Of a stretch of DNA of 64,000 bases, positions 54,501-62,378 are shown piece by piece. Location: assembly GCF_008641105.1 (NCBI RefSeq), contig NZ_VTTI01000001.1, positions 331,750-395,749 on the forward strand, written 5' to 3'. The notes under the pieces were generated by a model. It saw nothing but the letters and a program-made list of their open reading frames with translations, ran no database searches and had not been told where the DNA came from. The position numbers were made by a program, and so were the translations under genes. This DNA is from Halopseudomonas salina (lineage in GTDB: Bacteria; Pseudomonadota; Gammaproteobacteria; Pseudomonadales; Pseudomonadaceae). Every line of letters begins with the position of its first letter. Positions within the stretch are counted from its first letter, which is position 1.

Positions 54501-54722
54501 GACGCCGTTAATGGCTTCTTCCAATGGCGTCGCCACGGTCTCAGATATGGTCTTGGGGTTGGCGCCCGGATAGCTGGCACTGACCAGCACGCTGGGCGGC
54601 ACCACTTCGGGATACTCGCTGACCGGCAGCATCGGAATACTGATCAGCCCGACGACGAAGATAATGATCGACAGCACCGACGCAAAGATCGGCCTGTCTA
54701 CAAAGAAACGCGAAAAGTTCAC
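51546..54722 (-). CDS. RND multidrug efflux permease (HAE1 family, MexF-like)
   Basis: The 1058-residue inner membrane pump starts FSRFFVDRPIFASVLSIIIF and has 12 membrane segments with two large periplasmic loops. The proton-relay Asp pair is in AIGIVVDDAIVVVENVERN, and the essential Lys in GLACKNAILIVEFARELE. FVPTQDKTY-type loops and GFSINTLTLFAMVLAIG are as in MexB/MexF. Start GTG at 54722 follows GGGAGG. The size and motifs make it a drug/proton antiporter; the substrates cannot be told from sequence. Expression probably depends on the divergent AraC regulator. Confidence 0.94.
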   Translation of the reverse strand: MNFSRFFVDRPIFASVLSIIIFVVGLISIPMLPVSEYPEVVPPSVLVSASYPGANPKTISETVATPLEEAINGVEDMIFMKSVAGSDGSLALTVTFALGTDPDQAQVQVQNRVSQALPRLPEDVRQLGVTTQKQSPNLMMAVHLTSPDDSLDATYIRNYAVLHIRDELARIPGVGQAGLFGSGDYAMRLWIDPQRAAALGVTAGDISAAVREQNIQVSAGQIGAPPMPEGSDMLISINAQGRLESVEEFENIVLKTGEQGEMTLLKDVARVELAASQDALRALLNNRQAVALPIFQAPGSNSLDVSAAVRAKMAELEADFPKGLSWEVAYDPTVFVSTSIKAVIITLLEAVALVVLVVILFLQTWRASLIPLLAVPVSIVGTFAVLLLMGFSINTLTLFAMVLAIGIVVDDAIVVVENVERNIEQGLAPLAAAHQAMREVSGPIVAISLVLCAVFVPMAFLDGITGQFYRQFAMTIAIATVISAINSLTLSPALAAALLKPHGATPDLPARIINHLFGWIFRPFNRFFLRNAQRYESLVGRSLSRRGLVFGVYLLLLGGTALMFTQVPGGFIPTQDKTYLIGSIRLPEGASLDRTEAVARRVSELALNTEGVSDALAFVGFNALQGTNTPNVGTVFVVFDDFNERDRTAQTISDDLNAQLGGINEGFAITFMPPPVFGLGAGSGYSLYIQDRRGAGYGELQTATNELAQALSQTPGMFYPFSSYQANVPQLDADVDRMQAKAQGVQLDDLFASLQLYFGSQYINDFNLFGRTYRVMAQADAQFRDNPSDIDHLYTRNANNEMVPLNTMVTLRESFGPDPVIRYNGYPAADLIGQSDPSVLSSAQTLASVMAVADEVLPAGMTLEWTDLSFQQVTQGNAAMVVFPLALLLVFLVLAALYESWVMPLAVILIVPMCLLAALFGVWMVGGDNNIFVQVGLVVLMGLACKNAILIVEFARELEQQGRDTVSAALEASRLRLRPIIMTSVAFIAGVVPLVIASGAGAEVRNAMGITVFTGMIGVTLFGLLLTPVFYVALRTLAKRLAAKSEKSEVELSGEPHE

Positions 54723-54806
54723 GGCAACAGCCTCCCGGAACGCGTCCGGAAGACGCGCCCGTATCAGTCAGAGAAAGGAAATAAAGCTATAAAAAGCGCT
54801 ACTGCC

Positions 54807-55958
54807 TCACGGCGCCGTCGCGACGACCACCGGCTTCAGGGTGCGGCGCATATCAACCGGCTGCGGCACCACTTCAATGCCGGGGAACGCGATCTTCTGC
54901 AAGCCGTTGACCACCACACGCTCGCCTGCAGCCAGGCCATCGGTAATCACCAGCAAGCCATCGACGCGGCGTCCGGTTTCGACGATGCGCCGCTCGGCGT
55001 GGTTGTCGTCAGTCAGCACATACAGATAGCGCCGATCCTGATCGGTCATCACCGCTTTCTGGTCGACCAGCAACGCGGCACTGGCTGCGGCCACCGGCAT
55101 TTCTACCCGGGCAAACTGGCCAGGGCGCAAAGCCCCGTCGGGATTGGCCACCTGAGCGCGGTACTGCAGGGTGCCGGTCCGGGGGTTGTACTGGTTGTCG
55201 ATAAAGTCCAGCTTGCCCTGATAGGGAAAGTCATCCTCACCCGCCAGCCCGATACGCACCGGCACGCTCTGGCCGTGGGGGTTGTCCTGCACGGTCTGCT
55301 GGTCGCTTTCGAAGTAAACGTAGAGCGGGTCGACCGATACCAGGGTTGAAAGCAAGGTAGTGTCTGCCGTGGCCAGGTTGCCGCGGGTGACCTGGGCACG
55401 ACCGATACGGCCACTGACCGGCGCCTTGACCTGGGTATATTCCAGATTCAATTGCGCGCTCTGCAGCGCCGCAGCCGCCGCATTGACCGCTGCCTGAGCC
55501 ATGGTTCTGGCGGCGTTGCGCTGTTCGAACTCCTCGCGGGAGATGGCCCGGCGCTCCCACAACTGCTCGGACCGCGCGGCCTCGCTACTGGCCAGCGTCA
55601 ACTGGCTACGCATACGCGCCAGCTCGGCCTGGGCCAGCTGCTCACGGGCTTTGTAAGGACGCGGGTCGATGACAAAAAGCACATCGCCTTCGCTGACCAG
55701 CTCGCCTTCTTCAAACCCCACCTTATCTATATAGCCGCTGACGCGCGGCCGCAGTTCCACGGTTTGCGGCGCCTCGACGCGGCCGCTGAAGGCGCCCCAC
55801 AGGGTTACCGGTTCAGCATGAACTTCGGCAACTTCAACCTCTGGCGGTGGGGGAGCAGCGGTGTTGTCCTGCCCCTGAGCATCGCAACCGACCATCATGG
55901 CCAGCAGCAGGGCGCCAAGCAGGGTCACTTTGGCGTCCTTGAATGTGAGTGTATGCAT
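54807..55958 (-). CDS. RND efflux periplasmic adaptor (membrane fusion protein)
   Basis: The 383-residue adaptor has a lipobox MVGC (Cys25), the first beta-barrel region with RPRVSGYIDKVGFEEGELVSEG, the hairpin (about 95-165) with a coiled coil, and GRIGRAQVTRGNL. It would link the permease to the outer membrane factor. ATG at 55958 has GAGAG upstream. An 84-base gap separates it from the permease. It lies 334 bases from the divergent AraC gene start, with operator repeats between them. Confidence 0.93.
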   Translation of the reverse strand: MHTLTFKDAKVTLLGALLLAMMVGCDAQGQDNTAAPPPPEVEVAEVHAEPVTLWGAFSGRVEAPQTVELRPRVSGYIDKVGFEEGELVSEGDVLFVIDPRPYKAREQLAQAELARMRSQLTLASSEAARSEQLWERRAISREEFEQRNAARTMAQAAVNAAAAALQSAQLNLEYTQVKAPVSGRIGRAQVTRGNLATADTTLLSTLVSVDPLYVYFESDQQTVQDNPHGQSVPVRIGLAGEDDFPYQGKLDFIDNQYNPRTGTLQYRAQVANPDGALRPGQFARVEMPVAAASAALLVDQKAVMTDQDRRYLYVLTDDNHAERRIVETGRRVDGLLVITDGLAAGERVVVNGLQKIAFPGIEVVPQPVDMRRTLKPVVVATAP

Positions 55959-56082
55959 GTGGCTCTCGCTTTCCGTTGAGGATCACTGGTCTGGTGGTCA
56001 GCCGAAGTCGCGGGGCGTCTTCGGCAATGCTGCACGATAGGGCCAGCTCTCTCGTATCCGGTAGCGTATTACTGCCGCATGA

Positions 56083-56101
56083 TTGCCTGATTCTGTAAAC
56101 G
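56083..56101 (+). promoter_or_regulatory. Repeat copy 1 upstream of the AraC gene
   Basis: TTGCCTGATTCTGTAAACG, matching copy 2 in 16 of 19 positions. Likely operator of the divergent AraC regulator. Confidence 0.6.
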
Positions 56102-56186
56102 CCGAAATAATAGCTGTAAGACTGCGTACCAATATAGGGCATTTGTTCAAGCGAACGCACCCCTAAAGCACCTGTAATAGCAAGGT

Positions 56187-56199
56187 TTGCGCGATTCTG
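56187..56199 (+). promoter_or_regulatory. Degenerate repeat copy upstream of the AraC gene
   Basis: TTGCGCGATTCTG matches the first 13 bases of copy 1 except for two positions, and lies 21 bases (two helical turns) before copy 2. Confidence 0.45.
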
Positions 56200-56207
56200 C
56201 TGGTTTA

Positions 56208-56226
56208 TTGCCTAATCCTGCAAACG
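56208..56226 (+). promoter_or_regulatory. Repeat copy 2 upstream of the AraC gene
   Basis: TTGCCTAATCCTGCAAACG, 125 bases after copy 1 and 39 bases before copy 3. Confidence 0.6.
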
Positions 56227-56246
56227 TCATGCGGGCGTCATATTCC

Positions 56247-56265
56247 TTACCTAATCCTGTATATA
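56247..56265 (+). promoter_or_regulatory. Repeat copy 3 at the putative -10 of the AraC gene
   Basis: TTACCTAATCCTGTATATA shares the first 13 bases of copy 2 except one. It runs into a TATATACT stretch, so binding here may repress or activate the AraC gene itself. Confidence 0.55.
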
Positions 56266-56292
56266 CTGCTGGCACGCCCCTGGAGGTCAATC

Positions 56293-57276
56293 ATGCATAC
56301 ACTCGACCAATCTACCCCCGTATCTGAAGCTCAACCGAACTGCATGACTCCGCACTACTGCGCACCAGCATGCCTGGAGCTCGCGAACCTGGTGTCTGCC
56401 AGAGTGACTCAGGAGGGCGTCTACGAAACGGATATTCCGGGTCTGGATCTGTTTCGCGTCGACACCCCCACACCCTGTATGTCCACGGTGTATGAACCGT
56501 CGCTCTGCGTTATTGCCCAGGGCCGCAAGGTGGTACAACTCGGTGACCGGGAAATCGTTTATGGCGCGCTCAGTTATATTGTTTCCAGCGTCGACCTGCC
56601 GGTAAATGGTCAGGTGGTGGATGCATCCCCCGACAACCCGTTTCTTGCAGTGAAGATCAATATTGACCCGGCCGAAGTCGCTGAACTGGTGCTACAACTG
56701 GGCGAAACTGCGCCCCGGGGGCCGATCGACTGCCCCTACTCAGCCTGCGGGCTCTACGTTGCCCAGGTTGATCTGGGCATCCTAGATGCGATGACGCGGC
56801 TGGTGCGACTTCTCGACTCTCCAACCGACGTGCGCATTCTGGCGCCGCTGATCCAACGGGAAATAATCTACCGCGCGCTGGTTGGTGAAATGGGCGCACG
56901 CATGCGCGAGTTCGTGTCCGCGGACAGTCAATCCCACCGCATCTCCCGGGTGATTTCAGTGCTGAAGGACAGATTCGCCGAGCCGCTTCGAGTCCGCGAG
57001 CTGGCAGAAGACGTGAACATGAGCGAGTCGACCCTCTACCACAGCTTCAAACAGGTAACGCGCATGTCACCGGTGCAGTTCCAGAAGAAGCTTCGGTTAC
57101 ACGAGGCACGGCGACTGATGCTCAGCGAGGGCCTGGAAGCGGCCACCGCAAGCTACCGCGTCGGCTATGAAAGCCCCTCGCATTTCAGCCGCGAGTACAG
57201 CCGCATGTTCGGCGCCTCACCGCGGGCAGATGTGATCAAGTTGCGCGGGGAAACTCGCATACATGTGCCCGCCTGA
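56293..57276 (+). CDS. AraC-family transcriptional regulator (AraC_N type)
   Basis: The 327-residue protein has an N-terminal AraC_N-type arm domain (about 30-190, with CMSTVYEPSLCVIAQGRKVV) and a C-terminal double helix-turn-helix (about 215-320) with LAEDVNMSESTLYHSFKQV and VGYESPSHFSREYSRMFG. It is divergent from the efflux operon and probably controls it, in the manner of CmrA-type activators in P. aeruginosa; the inducer is unknown. ATG at 56293 follows GGAGG. It is convergent with the tctE gene. Confidence 0.9.
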   Translation: MHTLDQSTPVSEAQPNCMTPHYCAPACLELANLVSARVTQEGVYETDIPGLDLFRVDTPTPCMSTVYEPSLCVIAQGRKVVQLGDREIVYGALSYIVSSVDLPVNGQVVDASPDNPFLAVKINIDPAEVAELVLQLGETAPRGPIDCPYSACGLYVAQVDLGILDAMTRLVRLLDSPTDVRILAPLIQREIIYRALVGEMGARMREFVSADSQSHRISRVISVLKDRFAEPLRVRELAEDVNMSESTLYHSFKQVTRMSPVQFQKKLRLHEARRLMLSEGLEAATASYRVGYESPSHFSREYSRMFGASPRADVIKLRGETRIHVPA

Positions 57277-57311
57277 GACTCCACAGGGTGGGCCGGAAAA
57301 ATAATCCGGGG

Positions 57312-58685
57312 TCAGGCGGGAAACTCGACCCTCACCAACAGCCCGCCCAGGTAGCCTTGGTGCAGGCTGATGTCGGCACGATGGGCGCGACAGATTTCAC
57401 CCACAATCGACAATCCCAGTCCGGTTCCCTGACCGCGGTGATAAAAGCGCTCGAATACCCGTTGCCGCTCGCTTTCGGGGATGCCGCTTCCGGTGTCTTC
57501 AATTTCCAGTCTGCGCGGCGCACAGAGCCGCAATACAACCTGCCCACCGGATGGCGTGTGCTGCAGTGAGTTGGTAATCAGGTTACTGATCAACTCCTGC
57601 AACAGGGTTGACTCGCCCCATACATCGAAGGGCTGCTCGTCCTCCAGCACCAGCTCGATACCCTGCGCGTAGGCCAGCGGCACCATACTGATAGCCAACT
57701 CCTTGACCAGCGGTTGCAATGCAATGCGCTCGGCACTGCCTTCAGCCACGGCCCGTGCGCCCCGCTCGATGCGCGCCATGGAGAGCAAGCGGTTAGCCAG
57801 CTTGATGGTGCGATCAGTGCTTTGCTCCGCTTCATTCAGTGCCCGTTTCCAGGCATCCGGTTCGGCGGACCGCAGGCCCAGCTCGATCCGCGCCTTGAGT
57901 GCTGCCAGTGGGGTGCGGAGTTCATGGGAGGCTTCGGCAATAAAGTCCCGCTGACGCTCGAAATTCTCGCGCAGACGGCCGGTGAAATGATTGATGGAGT
58001 CCACCAATGGCGCCACCTCACGCTGCAGACCATCGGTGCTGATCGGCCGCAGATCATCATTGGCGCGGCCGGCCACCTCTTCACGTAAAAGCCGCAGCGG
58101 CCGCAATGCCGCGCTAACAGCCAGCCAGGCGAGAAGCAGGGCGCTGATGGCCAATAACCCCAGATTGATCAAAGACTGGCGCAGCAGGGTATTGGCCATA
58201 CGCTCCCGCGCCTCCAGGGTTTCCGCCACACGGATCTCGGCCATTCCGCGACTGGTCGCACCGCTGATGGGCTGCAGAAGACTTACCAGGCGCACACCGG
58301 CACCCCGATAATCAGCGTCGTAGAAGCGGGCCAGGGCAGGGTAGTCGAGGGTCATCTGCACGGACTCATCGGGAGCGGGCAGATCTTCATAGCCGGAAAT
58401 GGACTCACCCTGCAGATTGAGAACCTGATAGTAGAGGCGCCCGGTGATGTCATAGGCGAAGTTGTCCAGGGCTATGTAAGGCACCTCGACAACCAGCTTG
58501 CCATCTTCATCATGGAGCCGCTCGGCAATGGCCCTGGCCGAAGACAGCAAGGAGCGGTCATAGGCAGTATCCGCCGCCCGGCGGGCATTCCAGTAAGCTG
58601 CAGTGCTGGCCAGTACCAGCAGGATAGCCAGCATCAGCGCCAATCTGCGCAGCAAGCGGCCGCGCAGACTACCAGCAGCGCTCAC
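57312..58685 (-). CDS. tctE: Sensor histidine kinase TctE (tricarboxylate sensing)
   Basis: The 457-residue kinase has two membrane segments (about 13-33 and 171-192), a periplasmic domain (34-170), a HAMP-like region, H-box ASHELRTPLA (His254), N-box LISNLITNSLQHT and G-box DTGSGIP. GTG at 58685 overlaps the tctD stop as GTGA. It is the partner of TctD and lies beside opdH and tctCBA, so a citrate- or tricarboxylate-sensing role is inferred from synteny with P. aeruginosa PA0757. Confidence 0.9.
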   Translation of the reverse strand: MSAAGSLRGRLLRRLALMLAILLVLASTAAYWNARRAADTAYDRSLLSSARAIAERLHDEDGKLVVEVPYIALDNFAYDITGRLYYQVLNLQGESISGYEDLPAPDESVQMTLDYPALARFYDADYRGAGVRLVSLLQPISGATSRGMAEIRVAETLEARERMANTLLRQSLINLGLLAISALLLAWLAVSAALRPLRLLREEVAGRANDDLRPISTDGLQREVAPLVDSINHFTGRLRENFERQRDFIAEASHELRTPLAALKARIELGLRSAEPDAWKRALNEAEQSTDRTIKLANRLLSMARIERGARAVAEGSAERIALQPLVKELAISMVPLAYAQGIELVLEDEQPFDVWGESTLLQELISNLITNSLQHTPSGGQVVLRLCAPRRLEIEDTGSGIPESERQRVFERFYHRGQGTGLGLSIVGEICRAHRADISLHQGYLGGLLVRVEFPA

Positions 58686-59350
58686 GGGCTGGATTCCAGC
58701 AGGTAGCCCAAGCCGCGGAAGGTGACAATACGCACCGAGCTTCCTTCGAGCTTGCGGCGCAGGCGGGATATGTAGATCTCGATGGCTTCCGGATTGGCAT
58801 CCTGGTCCAGCCCGAAGACCTTGCCGGCCAGCTGCTCCTTGCTCATCAACCGGCCTGGACGCGCGATCAGGTTTTCCAGTACGGCATGCTCCCTTGAAGG
58901 CAATTGCAGCGGCTGGCTATCCAGCGTGAACCGCCGGTCATTCAGGTCATATACCAGAACGCCGCAATGCTGTTGACGCTCGCCACCCATCAAGCTGCGG
59001 CGCAGGAGCGCATTGACGCGCGCCTCCAATTCACTCAGCTCAAAGGGCTTGGCCAGGTAGTCATCGGCGCCGAGATTGAGGCCGCGCACCCGATCGGCTA
59101 CTTCAGCACGGGCGGTCAGCATCAGTACCGCCAGGTTCTGGCCTCGTTCGCGCAGGTGCCTCAACACCTCGAATCCATCCATGCGCGGCAAGCCGACGTC
59201 CAGTATCGCCAGCGCGTAGTCCTCGTTACGCAATGCCTGATCGGCGGCTACCCCGTCATGCAGGGTGTCCACGGTCCAACCCCCCGACTTGAGCGTGCGA
59301 GTCAGGCTATCAGCCAATTCAGGATCGTCTTCTACCAGCAGAATGCGCAA
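58682..59350 (-). CDS. tctD: Response regulator TctD (OmpR family)
   Basis: The 222-residue regulator has a receiver domain with phospho-Asp51 (AILDVGLPRMDGF) and a C-terminal OmpR-type winged helix with LPSREHAVLENLI and IEIYISRLRRKL. It is divergent from opdH and precedes tctE with a 4-base overlap. It likely controls the opdH-tctCBA operon; direct repeats at 59416-59434 are candidate sites. Confidence 0.92.
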   Translation of the reverse strand: MRILLVEDDPELADSLTRTLKSGGWTVDTLHDGVAADQALRNEDYALAILDVGLPRMDGFEVLRHLRERGQNLAVLMLTARAEVADRVRGLNLGADDYLAKPFELSELEARVNALLRRSLMGGERQQHCGVLVYDLNDRRFTLDSQPLQLPSREHAVLENLIARPGRLMSKEQLAGKVFGLDQDANPEAIEIYISRLRRKLEGSSVRIVTFRGLGYLLESSP

Positions 59351-59415
59351 TGCCGGGCCTCTTCAATGACCGCTTTTTAGAAGAGTGTACACCGCCGAAA
59401 CGCTGCGATGAGCAT

Positions 59416-59434
59416 GAAAGGTTGGCGAAAGGTT
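59416..59434 (+). promoter_or_regulatory. Direct repeat upstream of opdH, possible TctD site
   Basis: GAAAGGTT occurs at 59416-59423 and 59427-59434 with 11-base spacing, as expected for OmpR-family dimers. It is 99 bases upstream of opdH and 66 bases upstream of tctD. No other site was seen. Confidence 0.45.
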
Positions 59435-59532
59435 CACGTTCTAGGATCTGTCCATGCTCACCCAACACCCGGGTGCAGTAGGACTCAGGGCGCAAAGATC
59501 GCCCGTAGAACAACAACAATGGAGTTACTCTG

Positions 59533-60798
59533 ATGCAGACAAGATTGCACTTCACGCGCCGTATTCCGGCAGCACTATTGCTGGCTTCATCACCTGTTTT
59601 CGTAGCGCCAGGTGTCTCGGCGGCGGGATTCGTCGATAATACTACTGCCACCTTGAGCACCAGCAACATCTATTTCAACCGTGATTTCCGCGACGGCGCA
59701 GGCCAATCCAAACGCGAGGAATGGGCACACGGCTTCATCCTGAATGTAAAATCCGGCTATACCCCAGGTACTGTTGGCTTCGGCATCGACGCGATGGCCA
59801 TGCTGGGTCTCAAGCTGGATTCCAGCCCCGATCGTACCGGTACCGGCCTGTTGCCAGTAAACGATGATGGCCGCGCACCCAGCGAATACAGCAAGTTGAA
59901 TCTGACCGCCAAGGCACGAGTCTCTGAGTCCACACTGCTGGTCGGCAGCCTGCTGCCAAAGCTGCCCACGCTGAACCCGAACACCAGCCGCATTCTGCCG
60001 CAGACGTTTGAGGGCGGCATGGCCACGATCAATGAAATTGACGACCTGAGCATCAGCATGGGCCGTCTGACCAAAACCAAGTACCGCAACTCCACCGACG
60101 CCGAGGACCTGACCTCGAACAACAAGAACAGACGCTTCGGCGGCTCGTTCACATCAGATCATTTCGATTGGGTCGGGCTGGACTACAGGTTCATGCCCAG
60201 CCTGGCGGGCAGTTACCATCTGGCACAACTGGATGATATCTACCGCCAACACTTTATCGGCCTGAGCCATCAGTTAGCACTGGGCGAAGGCAGCCTGAAA
60301 AGCGAGCTACGTGTCGCTGATTCAAGCGAGCAAGGCACCGCCAAGGCTGGCGACATCGACAACCAGGCCTGGCAGGCTCTGCTCAGCTACGCCATCGGCG
60401 GTCATCGTTTCGGCTTCAACCTGCAGAAAATGCGCGGCGACAATGCCTTCCCGTATATCAATGGCAGCAACCCGACCCTGGCCAACTTTGTACAGATCAA
60501 CGATTTCGCCGAAGCCGGCCAGCGCTCTGCGCAGGTGCGTTACGACTACAACTTTGCCGAACAGGGACTACCCGGCCTGAGCTTCATGAGCCGGTACACC
60601 AAGGGCGATCAGGCCGAACTGGTAGCCGGTGGTGAAGGCTCTGACTGGGAACGCAACACGGAACTGATGTATGTGGTTCAGGCTGGCCCGATGAAAAACC
60701 TCGGTCTGCGCTGGCGCAATGCGTCCTACCGCTCCAGTTACGCCCGTGATGTAGATGAAAACCGTCTGATCGTCAGCTACAGCCTGCCCCTGCTGTAA
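59533..60798 (+). CDS. opdH: OprD-family outer membrane porin OpdH
   Basis: The 421-residue porin has a signal peptide (about 1-30) and OprD-family strands, with GFVDNTTATLSTSNIYFNRD at the mature start, KTKYRNSTDAEDL, GVGLDYRFMP-type segments and a C-terminal aromatic-free end ENRLIVSYSLPLL. It imports tricarboxylates such as cis-aconitate in P. aeruginosa (PA0755). ATG at 59533 follows GGAG. It leads the tctCBA set, with a 60-base gap to tctC. Confidence 0.92.
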   Translation: MQTRLHFTRRIPAALLLASSPVFVAPGVSAAGFVDNTTATLSTSNIYFNRDFRDGAGQSKREEWAHGFILNVKSGYTPGTVGFGIDAMAMLGLKLDSSPDRTGTGLLPVNDDGRAPSEYSKLNLTAKARVSESTLLVGSLLPKLPTLNPNTSRILPQTFEGGMATINEIDDLSISMGRLTKTKYRNSTDAEDLTSNNKNRRFGGSFTSDHFDWVGLDYRFMPSLAGSYHLAQLDDIYRQHFIGLSHQLALGEGSLKSELRVADSSEQGTAKAGDIDNQAWQALLSYAIGGHRFGFNLQKMRGDNAFPYINGSNPTLANFVQINDFAEAGQRSAQVRYDYNFAEQGLPGLSFMSRYTKGDQAELVAGGEGSDWERNTELMYVVQAGPMKNLGLRWRNASYRSSYARDVDENRLIVSYSLPLL

Positions 60799-60858
60799 TT
60801 GGGCTTGCGCCAGCCACGATAAAGATATCGCCTAGAATAAGAACACGAGGATCTACCC

Positions 60859-61839
60859 ATGAAATCAGCACTTCGTTCTACCCTGCTGGTCATCGCCTGT
60901 CTGGGCCTGGCCACCTACACCCTGGCCGACGAACCCAGCCGGCCCGAATGTATCGCCCCGGCTGCCCCTGGTGGCGGTTTCGACCTGACCTGCAAGCTGG
61001 CGCAGAGCGCGCTGCTCGACAGCAACAAGATCAGTCGACCGATGCGCGTGACCTACATGCCCGGCGGCATTGGCGCCGTCGCCTACAACTCCGTTGTTGC
61101 CCAGCGCGCATCGGAGGGTGGGACCATTACTGCTTTTTCCAGCGGCTCGCTGCTCAACCTGGCCCAGGGCAAGTTCGGCCGCTTCGATGAGAGCGCGGTG
61201 AAATGGCTGGCTGCGGTAGGCTCCAGCTATGGCGCTATTGCGGTGCGCGCCGACTCAGAGTTCAAGACCCTGGATGATCTGATCGCGGCCATGAAGAAAG
61301 ATCCGTCCAAGGTAGTCATCGGTTCCGCCGGTACTGTCGGCAGCCAGGACTGGATGCAAACCGCCCTGGTGGCCCGCACCGCGGGTATCGATCCGCGGGA
61401 TCTGCGTTACGTCGCCATGGAAGGGGGTGGGGAGCTGGCCACTTCACTGCTCGGTGGTCATATTCATGTAGCCAGCACCGACATTTCCGACTCGGTACCG
61501 CATATTGAAAGCGGCGGCATCCGGATTCTGGCTGTGTTGTCCGACGAGCGCCTGCCAGGCGATGCGGTGGCCCACATTCCCACAGCCAAAGAACAAGGCT
61601 ACGACGTGAGCTGGCCGGTGATTCGCGGTTTCTACATGGGGCCGGATGTCAGCGACGAAGATTACGCCTGGTGGAAAGGCACCTTCGAAGAGATCCTCGC
61701 CTCCGAGCAATACGCCACCCTGCGTGAACAGCGTGAACTCTTTCCCTTCTCGATGACCGGTGATGAACTCGATACCTACGTGAAACAACGCGTAGCCGAG
61801 TACAAGCAACTGGCCAGCGAATTCGGCCTGACGCAGTAA
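60859..61839 (+). CDS. tctC: Tripartite tricarboxylate transporter binding protein TctC
   Basis: The 326-residue periplasmic protein has a signal peptide (about 1-23) and the Bug/TctC family motifs: CIAPAAPGGGFDLTCK near residue 31, MPGGIGAVAYNSVVAQRA, and IGSAGTVGSQDWMQTALVA. It captures tricarboxylates for TctAB. ATG at 60859 follows GAGG. A GC-rich hairpin lies between tctC and tctB. Confidence 0.93.
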   Translation: MKSALRSTLLVIACLGLATYTLADEPSRPECIAPAAPGGGFDLTCKLAQSALLDSNKISRPMRVTYMPGGIGAVAYNSVVAQRASEGGTITAFSSGSLLNLAQGKFGRFDESAVKWLAAVGSSYGAIAVRADSEFKTLDDLIAAMKKDPSKVVIGSAGTVGSQDWMQTALVARTAGIDPRDLRYVAMEGGGELATSLLGGHIHVASTDISDSVPHIESGGIRILAVLSDERLPGDAVAHIPTAKEQGYDVSWPVIRGFYMGPDVSDEDYAWWKGTFEEILASEQYATLREQRELFPFSMTGDELDTYVKQRVAEYKQLASEFGLTQ

Positions 61840-61872
61840 ACCAACCAACCCTGACAGCAATCTGACCCCGAT

Positions 61873-61896
61873 GGCCGGCGGCGCAATGCCCCGGCC
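61873..61896 (+). other. Stem-loop between tctC and tctB
   Basis: GGCCGG (61873-61878) pairs with CCGGCC (61891-61896) around a GC-rich loop, with no T-run. It may protect the tctC mRNA end or reduce tctB translation. Confidence 0.45.
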
Positions 61897-61917
61897 TGCG
61901 CCTGCGAGGACTCCACC

Positions 61918-62376
61918 ATGTTGTATCACCGCCTGTTTGCGGGGTGCATGCTATTGGCCTGCATCGGCCTTGGCATCACCGCCTGGGGCTATCACGCGCC
62001 CTACTCCTACGAACCGGTCGGGCCCCGCGCCTACCCGCTGATGCTGCTGATGCTGCTCGGTGCCGGAGCGTTGCTACTGGTGTTCAAACCCGACCTGGAA
62101 ACTGGCGGTGAAACCGAGCCGAAGATAGTCCCCGAAATGCTGCGCAAGATCCTGATTTGCCTGGCGCTGCTGCTGGCACTGGCTGCGCTGTTCGAACGGG
62201 TCGGCTTTATCGTCACTGCCGCTCTGTTCGGTTTCGGCATGGCGCGGCTCTTTGGTGGCCGCTGGCTGCCCAGTGCAGTGCTCGCCCTCGTATTGGCCCT
62301 CGGCCTGTATTTCCTGTTTGACCGCATTCTTGACGTCCCGCTGCCCATGGGCGTGCTGGCCGCACTGGAGAACTGA
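61918..62376 (+). CDS. tctB: Tripartite tricarboxylate transporter small subunit TctB
   Basis: The 152-residue protein has four membrane segments (about 6-24, 39-58, 77-96 and 120-137) and the usual GPRAYPLMLLMLLGAG loop. It is the small membrane subunit with TctA. ATG at 61918 follows GAGGA; its stop is 2 bases before the tctA start. Confidence 0.9.
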   Translation: MLYHRLFAGCMLLACIGLGITAWGYHAPYSYEPVGPRAYPLMLLMLLGAGALLLVFKPDLETGGETEPKIVPEMLRKILICLALLLALAALFERVGFIVTAALFGFGMARLFGGRWLPSAVLALVLALGLYFLFDRILDVPLPMGVLAALEN

Positions 62377-62378
62377 TC

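Larger units (their letters stand above)
55959..56292. other. Regulatory region between the pump operon and the AraC regulator
   Basis: The 334-base gap has no gene. It holds four related sequences listed separately, presumably the binding sites for the regulator, and promoters for both directions. Copy three overlaps a TATATACT stretch (56261-56268) that could be the -10 of the AraC gene, 25 bases before its start codon. No other strong structure was seen. Confidence 0.6.
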
